From CAZCAC01 sp964496575 (lineage in GTDB: Bacteria; Planctomycetota; UBA1135; GCA-002686595): DNA of 64,000 bases. The stretch is from assembly GCA_964496575.1 (NCBI GenBank), contig CAZCAC010000014.1, positions 1 through 64,000 on the forward strand. Direction: 5' to 3'. Below the pieces are notes generated by a model, which saw nothing but the letters and a program-made list of their open reading frames with translations, had not been told where the DNA came from and ran no database searches. The position numbers were made by a program, and so were the translations under genes. The stretch's first letter is position 1. Every line of letters begins with the position of its first letter. This document shows positions 8,786 to 18,166 of the stretch, one piece after another.

Positions 8786-10465
8786 ATGAAGCTCCGAGCC
8801 TGTCGAATCTCCGTCCTGATGCTCTTCACCGTCGTCCCGCTGTCGGCGACGCCCCAGGGACTCGAGATCGGGGTGGAGGACGTCTCCGTCGTTCCCGCCG
8901 GCGGCATCTACGCCGATCACTACTCGCGGGCGCTCGACCTCTCCGCCGACCTGCTCGCCGTGAGCGCCACGTACGACGACGACGTGGCGTTCAACGCGGG
9001 TGCAGTCTACCTGCATCGCTGGGACGGATCGGCCTGGACCCTGGAGGACAAGCTGGTCGCCTGGGACGGCGGCGCGAGCCAGGAGTTTGGCCGCGCGCTG
9101 GCGCTCGACGGCGATACGCTGGTGGTCGGCACCGACAAGGTCGGCGGGGGACAGGGCGCCGCCTACGTCTTCGTCAGGAGTGGCGGCACGTGGTCGGCGG
9201 GGCAGAAGCTGACCGCCGGGGACGGCCTCGCCGGGGACGGCTTCGGACATTCGATCGCGCTGCAGGGCGACGATCTCTTGATCGGCGCGCCCTGGACCGG
9301 CGACCTCGGCGTGGAGGCGGGTTCGGTCTACCTCTTCGAGCGCAACGGCGCGACCTGGACCGAGTCGGCCGAGCTGCACGCCTTCGACGGTTCTCAGTAC
9401 GACTGGTTCGGCCGCGCGGTCGAGCTCGACGGCGATACGCTCGCGGTGAGCGCGACCTCGGCCGATGGTATTCAGCCCGGTACCGGAGCGGCCTACGTCT
9501 TCGTCCGCTCCGGCTCGGCCTGGACGCTGGAAGACAAGCTCTTCGCCCCCGACGGTCAGACCTCCGACTACCTCGGTCAGTCCCTGGCTCTCGACGGCGA
9601 TACGGTGGTGCTGGGCTCGCCGCTGTGCACCGTGGCCGGCGTGCCGGTGGGGGCGGCCTGCGCCTTCAGTCGCACCGGAACCAGCTGGAGCTTCGACGAG
9701 AAGCTCCTCGCTCCCGACGGGGTCGACGGTGACGGCTTCGGAACCTCGCTCGCGATCGCCGGCGATACCCTGATCGCGGGAGCGGCTGCTGACGACGACG
9801 TGAGCCTGTACGGGGGCAGTGCGTACCACTACCAGCGCCAGGGCGGCTCGTGGATGCTGAGCTGCAAGCTCCTGCCCACCGAGGCCACCTCGGGTTTCGC
9901 CGCACAGAGCGCCATCGACGGCGGGACCTTCGTGTTGAGCTCTCCGCACGGCGGCACCTGGGGCTCGGCCCGCGTCTTCACCGATCCGCCTCGCGTGATA
10001 GGAGTGTCGCTGGTCTTCGGCGACGGGAGCGCGGCGCCGTGTCCCTGCGGCAACGAGAGCCAGGTCGGCCTGGGGCTGGGTTGCGTCAACTCCACCGGCC
10101 ACGGCGCCCGGCTGCACGGCTTCGGCACGACCGGCGTCGCGGCCGACGATCTCGGGGCGTGGGCGACCGGGCTGGCGCCGTATCAGTTCTGCCTCCTGTG
10201 GGGCGGCGCGGGAATCGTCGGCTCGGGGCTGGGGTTGCCGTTCGGCGATGGACTGCGCGCGGTCGGAGGCAGCGTGGTGCGTCTCGGCGTGCGCTCGGCG
10301 GGGAGCAGCGGCGGCGCGCGGTGGAGCGGCGGGTTGTGCGCCAGGGCGGGCTGGCTCTCCGGGCACACCGTGTACGTGCAGGCGTGGTACCGCGATCCGG
10401 TCGGCGGGCCGTGCGGATTCGAGTTCAACACCTCCAACGCGTTGGAGTGGCAGCTGACGCCCTGA
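8786..10465 (+). CDS. Secreted FG-GAP-type beta-propeller protein with CPCGN C-terminal domain
   Basis: About 559 residues when started at the ATG at 8786, which gives a clean signal peptide (MKLRACRISVLMLFTVVPLS). The open frame runs further upstream without coding character. The body carries about seven repeats of the type 'FG.ALALDGDTLVVG' plus 'GAAYVF.R.G..W', the FG-GAP/integrin-like propeller pattern. The last ~155 residues start at CPCGNES, contain GCVNSTGHGARL and end in a WYRD.VGGPCGF motif and NALEWQLTP. The same tail is found in the next gene. Extracellular or surface-exposed; function unknown. Confidence 0.85.
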   Translation: MKLRACRISVLMLFTVVPLSATPQGLEIGVEDVSVVPAGGIYADHYSRALDLSADLLAVSATYDDDVAFNAGAVYLHRWDGSAWTLEDKLVAWDGGASQEFGRALALDGDTLVVGTDKVGGGQGAAYVFVRSGGTWSAGQKLTAGDGLAGDGFGHSIALQGDDLLIGAPWTGDLGVEAGSVYLFERNGATWTESAELHAFDGSQYDWFGRAVELDGDTLAVSATSADGIQPGTGAAYVFVRSGSAWTLEDKLFAPDGQTSDYLGQSLALDGDTVVLGSPLCTVAGVPVGAACAFSRTGTSWSFDEKLLAPDGVDGDGFGTSLAIAGDTLIAGAAADDDVSLYGGSAYHYQRQGGSWMLSCKLLPTEATSGFAAQSAIDGGTFVLSSPHGGTWGSARVFTDPPRVIGVSLVFGDGSAAPCPCGNESQVGLGLGCVNSTGHGARLHGFGTTGVAADDLGAWATGLAPYQFCLLWGGAGIVGSGLGLPFGDGLRAVGGSVVRLGVRSAGSSGGARWSGGLCARAGWLSGHTVYVQAWYRDPVGGPCGFEFNTSNALEWQLTP

Positions 10466-10709
10466 TCTGCTCGGAGTCGGTTCGCGCGCTTCGGGGCCCC
10501 GCCCGCGTCGCCCCCCGGGCTGCTTCGCGCCGCGAAGGAGGATCGATCTCCTCCGGCCGGTTGCTGGATTCTCGGGAGGTGCCTAGGCTCGGAGATGACC
10601 TCCCTCCCGCTGGGAGGGATCCGCTCGATCTCGAGAGGAGTCGTGGTGAGCTCCAATGCTCGTTCCACCGGCACGCTCCCGGGAACGACTCGCAACCAAG
10701 GAGAAGATC

Positions 10710-12155
10710 ATGCTTCGCACAACCATCACCAGCGCCATTCTCGTGGTCCTCGGCGCCGGTGCCATCGCTCAGAACACCGCTCCGCTCCATCCCGTACCGG
10801 GCGTGAAGCACGCCGGTACCTACCACCTCGCGACGAAGACCTGGACGCGGGGAGGGCCGGATACGTTGAGGGGGACCTACGACGTGATCTACGACAACAC
10901 CTGCCTGAGTGGCTGGCACACCCCCCTGGGGCACAGGACCTTCCACGATGACGGCCGGATCCCCAGTACCTCCTCGCCGCAGGTCGATCAGGGCGCGCTG
11001 GGCAGCGGGAGCTACACCCAGACGTCTCTCGTCGGCACCAAGGATGTCTACGGCGTCAACGGCTTCGAGGTGGGCTACTGCACCGGCATCGTCGGGACGG
11101 TGGATGTGCTCGAGGTCTTCTACGAGTGCTTCACCGCCTGTTCCGATGCGACCCTGCTCACCCCCACGGCCAGCTTCGTCCTCTCGGGCTTTCCCGGCTC
11201 GGCCACGGCGGGGAATACCGCCTGCTGGACGGTCTCCGTCGACCTGGTGGGCACCACCCAGGTCTTCGCTCTGCAGGGTGACTGCGACGGAGCATTCGAC
11301 GGTTCGCCCGCCCAGGACTACTTCGGCTACGGCTTCATGGTGTTGACGCCCGATCCGACCGGGCTGTCCGGGCCCATGATCACGGGCGACCCCGACGGCC
11401 TGCTCATGGCCGGACCTGGCGGCACCGGCTGTTGCGTCGGTTGCGGCACCACCTTCTTCGCCGGCGCGAACGTACCCGGTACCAATCCGGAGGGGTCTGG
11501 CCTGAACAGCCAGGACTTCTTCGAGATGGAGGACTACCACGGCGGTTCCACGTTCACCTACAACGGCTGCTACTGGTACGGCGGTTACTCGGCCTCCGCT
11601 CCGCACGCCGGCTGCTACCTGGAGATCCTCGGCGACGCCCTGGGCCCCGATCCCGGCACCGCGTACTGCTTCGGCCACACCAGCCAGGGCAACATCTGCC
11701 CCTGCGGCAACGACAACGATCAGTCCGACCTGAACGGCGCAGGCTGCGCCAACGGCCTCTTCACGGCCGGGGCGCGACTCTACGCCACCGGCGTCGCCAG
11801 CCTCATGAACGACACGCTCGCCTTCTACGGGACACGCGGGCTGCCGAACGATTCGAGCATGTTCTTCCAGGCGGCCAACAACCTCGACGGTACGGGCAAC
11901 TTCCTGGGCGACGGCATCCGCTGCGCCGGAGGCAACCTGAAGAAGCTCGTGGTGAGGCGGAACAATGCCGGCGGCAACGCCCACACGGTCGGCACCTCGA
12001 TCAGTGTCCGCTCCGCCGCGCTGGGCTACGCGATCCAGGCGGGTGACACCTTGCGCTACCAGTGGTGGTACCGCGACAACACCAACCCGCCGTGTGGGTT
12101 GGGCCTCAACGACTCCAACACCTCGAACGGGTACGAGGTCACCTGGTTGCCGTAG
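10710..12155 (+). CDS. Secreted protein with CPCGN C-terminal domain
   Basis: 481 residues from the ATG at 10710, which follows AAGGAGAAGATC and yields a signal peptide (MLRTTITSAILVVLGAGAIA). The central ~300 residues are Cys-, Gly- and Thr-rich with many aromatic residues, and match no fold I recognise. The final ~155 residues repeat the tail of the preceding protein: CPCGNDNDQSDLNGAGCANG, GDGIRCAGG, WWYRDNTNPPCGLG and an end in SNGYEVTWLP. The even number of Cys suggests disulfides outside the cell. The shared tail may be a sorting, anchoring or carbohydrate-binding module. Confidence 0.8.
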   Translation: MLRTTITSAILVVLGAGAIAQNTAPLHPVPGVKHAGTYHLATKTWTRGGPDTLRGTYDVIYDNTCLSGWHTPLGHRTFHDDGRIPSTSSPQVDQGALGSGSYTQTSLVGTKDVYGVNGFEVGYCTGIVGTVDVLEVFYECFTACSDATLLTPTASFVLSGFPGSATAGNTACWTVSVDLVGTTQVFALQGDCDGAFDGSPAQDYFGYGFMVLTPDPTGLSGPMITGDPDGLLMAGPGGTGCCVGCGTTFFAGANVPGTNPEGSGLNSQDFFEMEDYHGGSTFTYNGCYWYGGYSASAPHAGCYLEILGDALGPDPGTAYCFGHTSQGNICPCGNDNDQSDLNGAGCANGLFTAGARLYATGVASLMNDTLAFYGTRGLPNDSSMFFQAANNLDGTGNFLGDGIRCAGGNLKKLVVRRNNAGGNAHTVGTSISVRSAALGYAIQAGDTLRYQWWYRDNTNPPCGLGLNDSNTSNGYEVTWLP

Positions 12156-12206
12156 GCCCCAGGCGCCTCCAACCCTCGGTTGGCGGCGATCTCCGAGCGT
12201 TCGACG

Positions 12207-12235
12207 AGCCGGCCGCGGGCGAACCGCGGCCGGCT
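12207..12235. terminator. Perfect 12-bp GC hairpin after the secreted-protein gene
   Basis: AGCCGGCCGCGG pairs perfectly with CCGCGGCCGGCT around a 5-nt loop, 51 nt past the stop at 12155 and before the ribosome-binding site of the next gene. No U-run follows, so it is terminator-like, not a textbook intrinsic terminator. Confidence 0.5.
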
Positions 12236-12353
12236 GCATTGGCGGGGGAGCCGGGCGCCCCCCGGGAATCCGCCCGAATCTCCGTTTTTCGTGTCAGCGA
12301 TCGCCGCCCCGTGCGTGGGACCCTCGAACCCGCCAGAATACGGAGGTATCGGC

Positions 12354-14765
12354 ATGACGATCACGAATGACGCGAAGATGAAGGAGAACACGAGCTGCGG
12401 TGGACGACTGGTGACTAGCGACGGGCGGACCCTGCCGCTGCGGAGGATGCGCCTCTCCGCCGAGGCCGGAGGAGGGCTCGCCGGCTGCCGGCTCGAGCAG
12501 ACCTTCGCCAACGATGGCGAGGAGCCCCTCTGCGTGACCTACCTGCTGCCCCTGCCCGCCGACGGGGCGGTGAGCGCGTTCGCCTTCCAGATCGGCGAGC
12601 GGCGCATCACCGGTGAGATCGACCGGCGCGAGGCGGCGCGGGAGCGCTTCGAGTCGGCGCTGGCCGATGGGCGCAGCGCGGCGCTGCTCGAGCAGGACCG
12701 CTCGAGCCTGTTCACGCAGGAGATCGGGAACATCCCCCCCGGCGCCGAGATCGTCGCCGAGATCTCGATCGATCAGCCGCTCTCGTGGCTGGACGAGGGG
12801 AGCTGGGAGTGGCGCTTCCCGACGACGGTGGCGCCGCGGTACCTCGGGCGGGAAGGCCGAGTCGAGGATGCGGCTCGGGTGAGCGTGGACGTCGACGAGC
12901 AGGGACGGGCGCCCCGGCTGGACCTCGCGCTGTCGATCCGCGATGCGCTCGCCGACGGGAGGGAACCGAACTCGCCCTCGCACGCGCTCCACGCGCAGGG
13001 CGGCGAGGGAAGCTGCGAGGTCGTTCTCGCCGCCGAGGAAGGCGCGCGGCTGGACCGCGACCTGGTCGTGCGCTGGCCCGTCGCGCGCCCCGAGGTCGGC
13101 GCCACCCTGGAGGTGGCGAGACCGCCGGCCGGGTCCGAACCGGGCGCTGCCTACGGCCTCCTGACCCTCGTCCCACCGCTCGCCGACGAACGTCGCGCGG
13201 TCGTCGGGCGCGACGTGATCGCGCTGATCGATACGAGCGGCTCGATGAGCGGTCAGCCGCTGGACCAGGCCCGGCAGGTGCTGTCGCGCATCGTCGAGAC
13301 TCTCGACGAACACGACACCCTGGAGCTGGTGGAGTTCTCGAGCCAGGCGCGGCGCTGGAAGCGTGGCGCGACCGCGATGACCGAGGCGCGGCGTCGGGAC
13401 GCCCTGCGCTGGATCGACGAGCTGCGCGCGGGTGGAGCGACGGAGATGCACCAGGCGATCGTCGAGGCGCTGCAGCCGCTCGGAGACGAGTCGCAACGCC
13501 AGGTGATCCTCGTCACCGACGGCCTGATCGGCTTCGAGCAGGAGATCGTCGGTGAGATCCTCGAGCGGTTGCCGTCCAGCTCGCGCGTGCACACCGTCGG
13601 AGTCGGTTCCGCGGTGAATCGCACGCTGACCAGTGGGGCGGCGCGTGCCGGACGCGGAGTCGAGGTGGTGCTCTCGATCGACGAGGATCCCGCGCCGATG
13701 GCGGCTCGCGTCGTCGCGAGGACGAACGCCCCGCTGGTGGTCGACCTGGAGCTTTCGGGCTCTGCGCTGGAAGCCCGTGCCCCCGAGCGGCTGCCCGATC
13801 TCTTCGCGGGAGCGCCGGCCCGGCTCGGTGTGATGCTGCGCCCCGAAGGTGGCGAGCTCCTGGTGCGGGGGCGTACGGACGTCGGCCGCTGGGAACAGCG
13901 GCTCGTGGTCGAACCCAGCCGCCCCGAACACGGTCGGCGGGAGATCGTCAGTCACTTCGGCCGGCAGGCGATCGAGGATCTCGAGATGCGTCTCGCCGCG
14001 GGGGCAGTGGCGAGCGAGGTCGATCGCCGGATCGAGGAGCTCGGTCTCGCCTTCCAGCTCGCCACTCGCCTCACCTCGTGGGTCGCGGTGAGCGATCGGG
14101 CCGACGTCGACCCGACCGAACCCTCTCGGCGCGAGCGGATCCCGCACGAGCTGCCGCACGGACTGTCGGTCGAGGGGCTGGGGCTGCGTCAGCCGGCCCG
14201 GATGCCCCGATTCGCCGAGGCCGACACGTTCGGCGGCCCCGTCGCCGCGGGTCCGGCGCTGGACGAGTCCGGCGAGCTCCTCGGGGCGGTCCCGCCCCGG
14301 TCGTCCCGACGGGCCAAGGCGGCGTACCGACTCCCCGACGACCTCCTCGAGCGGCCCGACGCCCCGGCCGAGCCTTCGGCGCTGGACGCCGTGCGGAGGG
14401 TCTTCCGAGGCTTCCTCGGCCGGCCGGCGCGCGGCGGGCGGAAGGAAGAGACCCCCGATGGGGCTCCCCCGGGGCACCGCGATTTCGAGGGGCACGTGAC
14501 CCTCTGGCGCGACGGCACCCTGGTGATCGAGTTCGAGGTGGACGGGATCGACTGGGAGCTGCCCGAGGCGATCGAGGCGCGCTGGAGCGACGGCCAGGTC
14601 CTCGCGGCCGAGCTCGATCTCGAGCGGACGACGCGTCCGGGTCGGGTGGACGCCGGTCGGCGTATCCGCCTCTGCCTGCGCCTTCCCGACGGTGCGCCGG
14701 ACTTCGCTCCTTCGGGCTTGCGCCTGAGCGGTGAAGCGGGCGAGATCAGGGTCCTCCTGAGCTGA
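12354..14765 (+). CDS. VIT and von Willebrand A domain protein
   Basis: 803 residues starting at the ATG at 12354, which is preceded by GGAGG; the upstream open frame lacks coding bias. Residues ~15-150 are a VIT (vault/inter-alpha-trypsin) domain (LEQTFANDGEEPL, then VTYLLPLPADGAV). Residues ~285-450 are a vWA domain with an intact MIDAS start, DTSGSMS at D293, and the later ILVTDG. The C-terminal ~250 residues are charged and end in strand-rich sequence. There is no signal peptide or membrane helix, so it is probably cytoplasmic. It is followed after a single base by a sigma factor gene, suggesting a shared regulatory unit. Confidence 0.85.
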   Translation: MTITNDAKMKENTSCGGRLVTSDGRTLPLRRMRLSAEAGGGLAGCRLEQTFANDGEEPLCVTYLLPLPADGAVSAFAFQIGERRITGEIDRREAARERFESALADGRSAALLEQDRSSLFTQEIGNIPPGAEIVAEISIDQPLSWLDEGSWEWRFPTTVAPRYLGREGRVEDAARVSVDVDEQGRAPRLDLALSIRDALADGREPNSPSHALHAQGGEGSCEVVLAAEEGARLDRDLVVRWPVARPEVGATLEVARPPAGSEPGAAYGLLTLVPPLADERRAVVGRDVIALIDTSGSMSGQPLDQARQVLSRIVETLDEHDTLELVEFSSQARRWKRGATAMTEARRRDALRWIDELRAGGATEMHQAIVEALQPLGDESQRQVILVTDGLIGFEQEIVGEILERLPSSSRVHTVGVGSAVNRTLTSGAARAGRGVEVVLSIDEDPAPMAARVVARTNAPLVVDLELSGSALEARAPERLPDLFAGAPARLGVMLRPEGGELLVRGRTDVGRWEQRLVVEPSRPEHGRREIVSHFGRQAIEDLEMRLAAGAVASEVDRRIEELGLAFQLATRLTSWVAVSDRADVDPTEPSRRERIPHELPHGLSVEGLGLRQPARMPRFAEADTFGGPVAAGPALDESGELLGAVPPRSSRRAKAAYRLPDDLLERPDAPAEPSALDAVRRVFRGFLGRPARGGRKEETPDGAPPGHRDFEGHVTLWRDGTLVIEFEVDGIDWELPEAIEARWSDGQVLAAELDLERTTRPGRVDAGRRIRLCLRLPDGAPDFAPSGLRLSGEAGEIRVLLS

Positions 14766-14766
14766 G

Positions 14767-15339
14767 GTGACGGCCATTCCCGACCTCGATCAACACGTCG
14801 CGGCGATCGCGACCGGCGACCCCGAGGCCTTCGGGCTCTGGGTCGCCGGCGCGGAGTCGTCGTTGCGCCGGGGTCTGTCGAGGTTCGCGACACAGCTGGA
14901 CACCGAGGCGATCCTGCAGGAGACCCTGCTGCGCGTCTGGCAGGTGGCTCCACGGCTGGAGGGGGACGGTCAGCCCAACGGGATGCTGCGGCACGCGATG
15001 ACCACGGCGCGCAACCTCGCGATCAGCGAGCTGCGCCGCGCGCGCGTCCAGACGACGGAGATCGAGGCGCTTCTCGAGAGTGTGGAGCGCGCTGAACCGG
15101 TGATCCCCGACCCTCGCCTACGCGAGATCATCCAGCGCTGTCGGGAGGCGCTCACCACCCAGCCGGCCGCGGCGTTGACCGCTCGCCTGGAAAACGCCGG
15201 CGCCGACCCCGACGCTACGCTGGCCGAGCGGTTGGGGATGAAGCTGGTCACTTTTCACCAGAACGTCTCACGAGCACGTGCACTGCTCGCCGCCTGCCTG
15301 GAGAAGAACGGCGTCGACCTGGAGCTGGAGCTGTCATGA
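14767..15339 (+). CDS. ECF-like RNA polymerase sigma factor
   Basis: 190 residues with a GTG start one base after the VIT-vWA stop. Region 2 is recognisable (DTEAILQETLLRVWQVAPRL, then ARNLAISELRRARV). Region 4 is weaker but has the helix-turn-helix pattern LAERLGMKLVTFHQNVSRAR. The linker between the two is rather long. It would direct RNA polymerase to a small set of promoters. The following small gene overlaps its stop by 4 nt (ATGA) and is the natural candidate for a regulator of it. Confidence 0.75.
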   Translation: MTAIPDLDQHVAAIATGDPEAFGLWVAGAESSLRRGLSRFATQLDTEAILQETLLRVWQVAPRLEGDGQPNGMLRHAMTTARNLAISELRRARVQTTEIEALLESVERAEPVIPDPRLREIIQRCREALTTQPAAALTARLENAGADPDATLAERLGMKLVTFHQNVSRARALLAACLEKNGVDLELELS

Positions 15340-15563
15340 ACGATCGCGAACGAGAGCTCTTGATCGAACAGGCGACCACCGCCTGGCGTCCCCGCGACCC
15401 CCACGGCCGCCTGCGCTCCCACCCCGCCTGGCACGACCTCGACGACGAGGGGCGCCGGCAGCTCTTCGAGGCGACCTCGCTGCAGCGCAGGCTCGAGGCG
15501 GCGCTCGATCCGGAGGGGCTCTCGTCGACGGCGCGGGCGGTACTGGCGAAGATTCGTGGGTGA
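15336..15563 (+). CDS. Small protein coupled to the sigma factor gene
   Basis: 75 residues, with its ATG overlapping the sigma factor stop (ATGA). Helical and charged: it starts MNDRERELLIEQATTAWRPR and ends ARAVLAKIRG, with no membrane segment and no Cys/His zinc motif of the ZAS anti-sigma type. I do not recognise the family. Translational coupling makes an anti-sigma or sigma-accessory role plausible but unproven. It ends 6 nt from the convergent argH stop. Confidence 0.6.
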   Translation: MNDRERELLIEQATTAWRPRDPHGRLRSHPAWHDLDDEGRRQLFEATSLQRRLEAALDPEGLSSTARAVLAKIRG

Positions 15564-15569
15564 GCCGTA

Positions 15570-16754
15570 CTATTCGGAATAACGCTTGGCGACCTTCCGG
15601 TACGCGTCGCGGAACGCCATTCCCTCCTTGACCAGCTTCAACGCCTCCTCGGTGGCGAAGAGCTCCTCGGTCATCGCCGCAGCGCACGCCTCTTCGTTCA
15701 CCGTCCAGCTTGGCACCAGCTCGATCATCATCGGCAGGCAACGCGACGTGGCGTCGAAGGCGCGGAAGAGCGGTTCCTTGGTCAGGCCGAGGTCGCGCTG
15801 GTAGCCGGACATCAGGTTGGCGACGAGCCCCTGGATCTCGGTCTCGGCGGCGCGGACTATCGAGTAGTGGCCGCGCACCAGCTCCAGCACGTCGGGGTTG
15901 TGCTTCTGCGGCATGATCGAGCTGCCGGTGCAGAAGTCGATCGGCAGGGCGATGAAGCCGAACTCGGTGGTTGAGAGGTACAAGAGGTCGGTCGACAGGC
16001 GATTGAGCGTCAGCATCACCTGCGCGAGGAGGTGGGCGATCGCCGCCTCGTGCTTGCCGCGGGAGAGCTGCGCGTGGATCGGGTTCTCCTGGACGCGGGC
16101 GAAGCCGAGCTCGCGCGCGGTCATCTCACGGTCGAGCTCGAAGATCGGGATGCCGTAGCCCGCGCCGGTGCCGAGGGGACACTGGTCGATCAGCTCGCGC
16201 GTCGCCGCCAGCAAGTGAAGGTCGTCGTCTATCGCCGAGACGAACGCGCCGAGCCAGGTGCCGAAGGTGGTCGGCATCGCGCGGCGCAGGTGCGTGTAGC
16301 CGGGGATCGCGACCGCGCCTTCCGACTCGATCCGCGCGGTCAAGGCGGCGCGGAACCGACCCAGCTCGTGCGCCAGCCGATCGAGCTCGGCCTTCTGGTA
16401 CAGCCGCATCGCGACCAGCACCTGGTCGTTGCGCGAACGCCCGAGGTGGATCTTCTTGCCCGCCTCGCCGACCTCGGCGGTGAGCCACTCCTCGATCGCG
16501 GTGTGGCAGTCCTCCTGCTCGCGCGCGATCTCGAACTCGGCATTCGCGTGCAGCTCCTCGATGCGCTCGAGGCCGGCGACGAGGCTCTCGACCTCGACGG
16601 CTTCCAGCGCCCCGATCTTCCCCAGCATCCGGGCGTGCGCTCGGGACGCGCGGCAGTCGAAAGGAACCAGGCGGCGGTCGAGCTCGTACTCGCGGCCGGC
16701 GGAGAAGGCGACGACCTCCTTCTCCACCTCGCCGCCTCGATCCCAGAGCGCCAT
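15570..16754 (-). CDS. argH: Argininosuccinate lyase (short C-terminus)
   Basis: 394 residues. It cleaves argininosuccinate to arginine and fumarate, the last step of arginine synthesis. The fumarase/aspartase superfamily signature is present (TGSSIMPQKHNPDV), as are HTAIEEW and the GYTHLRRAMPTTFG active-site segment. The ATG at 16754 overlaps the argG stop by one base (TGATG). The open frame upstream is antisense to other genes and not part of the protein. The product ends at GMAFRDAYRKVAKRYSE, about 55 residues earlier than the typical ~450-460-residue enzyme. This is either a lineage variant or a loss of the C-terminal helical tail; the active-site segments are all upstream of it. Confidence 0.92.
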   Translation of the reverse strand: MALWDRGGEVEKEVVAFSAGREYELDRRLVPFDCRASRAHARMLGKIGALEAVEVESLVAGLERIEELHANAEFEIAREQEDCHTAIEEWLTAEVGEAGKKIHLGRSRNDQVLVAMRLYQKAELDRLAHELGRFRAALTARIESEGAVAIPGYTHLRRAMPTTFGTWLGAFVSAIDDDLHLLAATRELIDQCPLGTGAGYGIPIFELDREMTARELGFARVQENPIHAQLSRGKHEAAIAHLLAQVMLTLNRLSTDLLYLSTTEFGFIALPIDFCTGSSIMPQKHNPDVLELVRGHYSIVRAAETEIQGLVANLMSGYQRDLGLTKEPLFRAFDATSRCLPMMIELVPSWTVNEEACAAAMTEELFATEEALKLVKEGMAFRDAYRKVAKRYSE

Positions 16755-18004
16755 CACTCGCCTCCCCAGTGCCGGTGCTTGCGATGCATGATCGCGTTGT
16801 GGGCCATCAGACGGATCGCGTTGATCTTGATGAAGCCCGCCGCGTCCTCCTGGTTGAAGCCGCCCTCGATGTCCATGCTGGCGAACTCCTGGTCGTAGAG
16901 CGAGCTGGAGCTCTCGCGCGCCTCGGCCAGGGCGTTGCCCTTGTAGAGCTTCAGCCAGACCTTGCCGTCGATCACCTCCTGGCTCTTGTCGATCGCCGCC
17001 ATCAGGAAGTCCATCTCCGGACTGAACCAGAAGCCGTAGTAGATCAGCTCCGACAGCTTGGCGGTCAGCATGTCGCGCAACCGCATCACCTCGCGGTCCA
17101 TCGCGATGCTCTCCATGTCCCGGTGCGCGACGTGCAGGATCGCGCCGCCGGGCGTCTCGTAGATGCCGCGCGACTTCACCCCGACGAAGCGGTTCTCGAC
17201 CATGTCGAGGCGTCCGATGCCGTTCTCGCGGCCGAGCTCGTTCAGGTAGAGGAAGAGCGGCAGCGGCTCCGTCTCCACGCGGCCGTCGCCGAGGTTCTCG
17301 ACGCGCTTCGGGATCCCGTCGACGAACTCCATCACGATGCGCGTCGCCTCGTCGGGCGCGTCCTCGGGTGCCGTCGTCCGCGAGTACACGTCCTCGGTCG
17401 CCGCCAGCGCCGGATCCTCGAGGATCCCCGCCTCGTGGCTGATGTGCAGCAGGTTGTCGTCCTCGCTGTAGGGCTTGGCCACCGTCGCCGTCACCTCGAT
17501 GTCGTGCTCCTCGGCGTAGGCGAGCATGTCGCTGCGCCCCCGGAAGCGGTCGAGGAAGTCGCGTCGCTTCCACGGAGCGATCACCTCGATCCTCGGGTTC
17601 AGCGCGTAGTAGGCGAGCTCGAAGCGCACCTGATCGTTGCCCTTGCCGGTCGCGCCGTGCGACACGTACCTCGCGCCCTCGGCGGCGGCGATCTCGATCT
17701 GTCGCTTGGCGATCACCGGGCGGGCGAGGGCCGTGCCCAGGAGGTAGCGACCCTCGTACAGCGCGTTCGCCTTGAAGGCGGGGAAGATGAAGTCGGTGAC
17801 GAACTCCTCTTTGAGATCCTCGACGAAGATCCTGGAAGCGCCGGTACGCAGCGCCTTGGCTCGGACCTCCTCGAAGTCCTCTTCCTGTCCCACGTCGGCG
17901 ACGTAGGCGATCACGTCGAATCCCTCCTCGACGAGCCACTTCAGGATCACCGAGGTGTCGAGGCCGCCGCTGTAGGCCAGTACGACCTTCTCGCGGTTTC
18001 CCAT
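16754..18004 (-). CDS. argG: Argininosuccinate synthase
   Basis: 416 residues, close to the usual ~400. It joins citrulline and aspartate with ATP to form argininosuccinate. The N-terminal PP-loop is intact (VVLAYSGGLDTSV), followed by GATGKGNDQVRFE and the citrulline/aspartate-binding segment near DMVENRFVGVKSRGIYETPG. The ATG at 18004 is the first in frame with this N-terminus. First gene of an argGH pair, transcribed divergently from the SLC13 transporter. Confidence 0.96.
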   Translation of the reverse strand: MGNREKVVLAYSGGLDTSVILKWLVEEGFDVIAYVADVGQEEDFEEVRAKALRTGASRIFVEDLKEEFVTDFIFPAFKANALYEGRYLLGTALARPVIAKRQIEIAAAEGARYVSHGATGKGNDQVRFELAYYALNPRIEVIAPWKRRDFLDRFRGRSDMLAYAEEHDIEVTATVAKPYSEDDNLLHISHEAGILEDPALAATEDVYSRTTAPEDAPDEATRIVMEFVDGIPKRVENLGDGRVETEPLPLFLYLNELGRENGIGRLDMVENRFVGVKSRGIYETPGGAILHVAHRDMESIAMDREVMRLRDMLTAKLSELIYYGFWFSPEMDFLMAAIDKSQEVIDGKVWLKLYKGNALAEARESSSSLYDQEFASMDIEGGFNQEDAAGFIKINAIRLMAHNAIMHRKHRHWGGE

Positions 18005-18166
18005 GGCGGAGCTTCCCTCCTGTTGTTCTCCGATGCGAACGCCGAGATCGGCGCGAAGGGCCGGTGAGGCCGGGGGGAGGCTACGGGAGAACGACGCGGA
18101 ATCAAGGAAACGAGCCCGAACCTTGGCTTCTCCGAAGAGAGCGCCCGGTCTGCTACTCTCTGCGCG

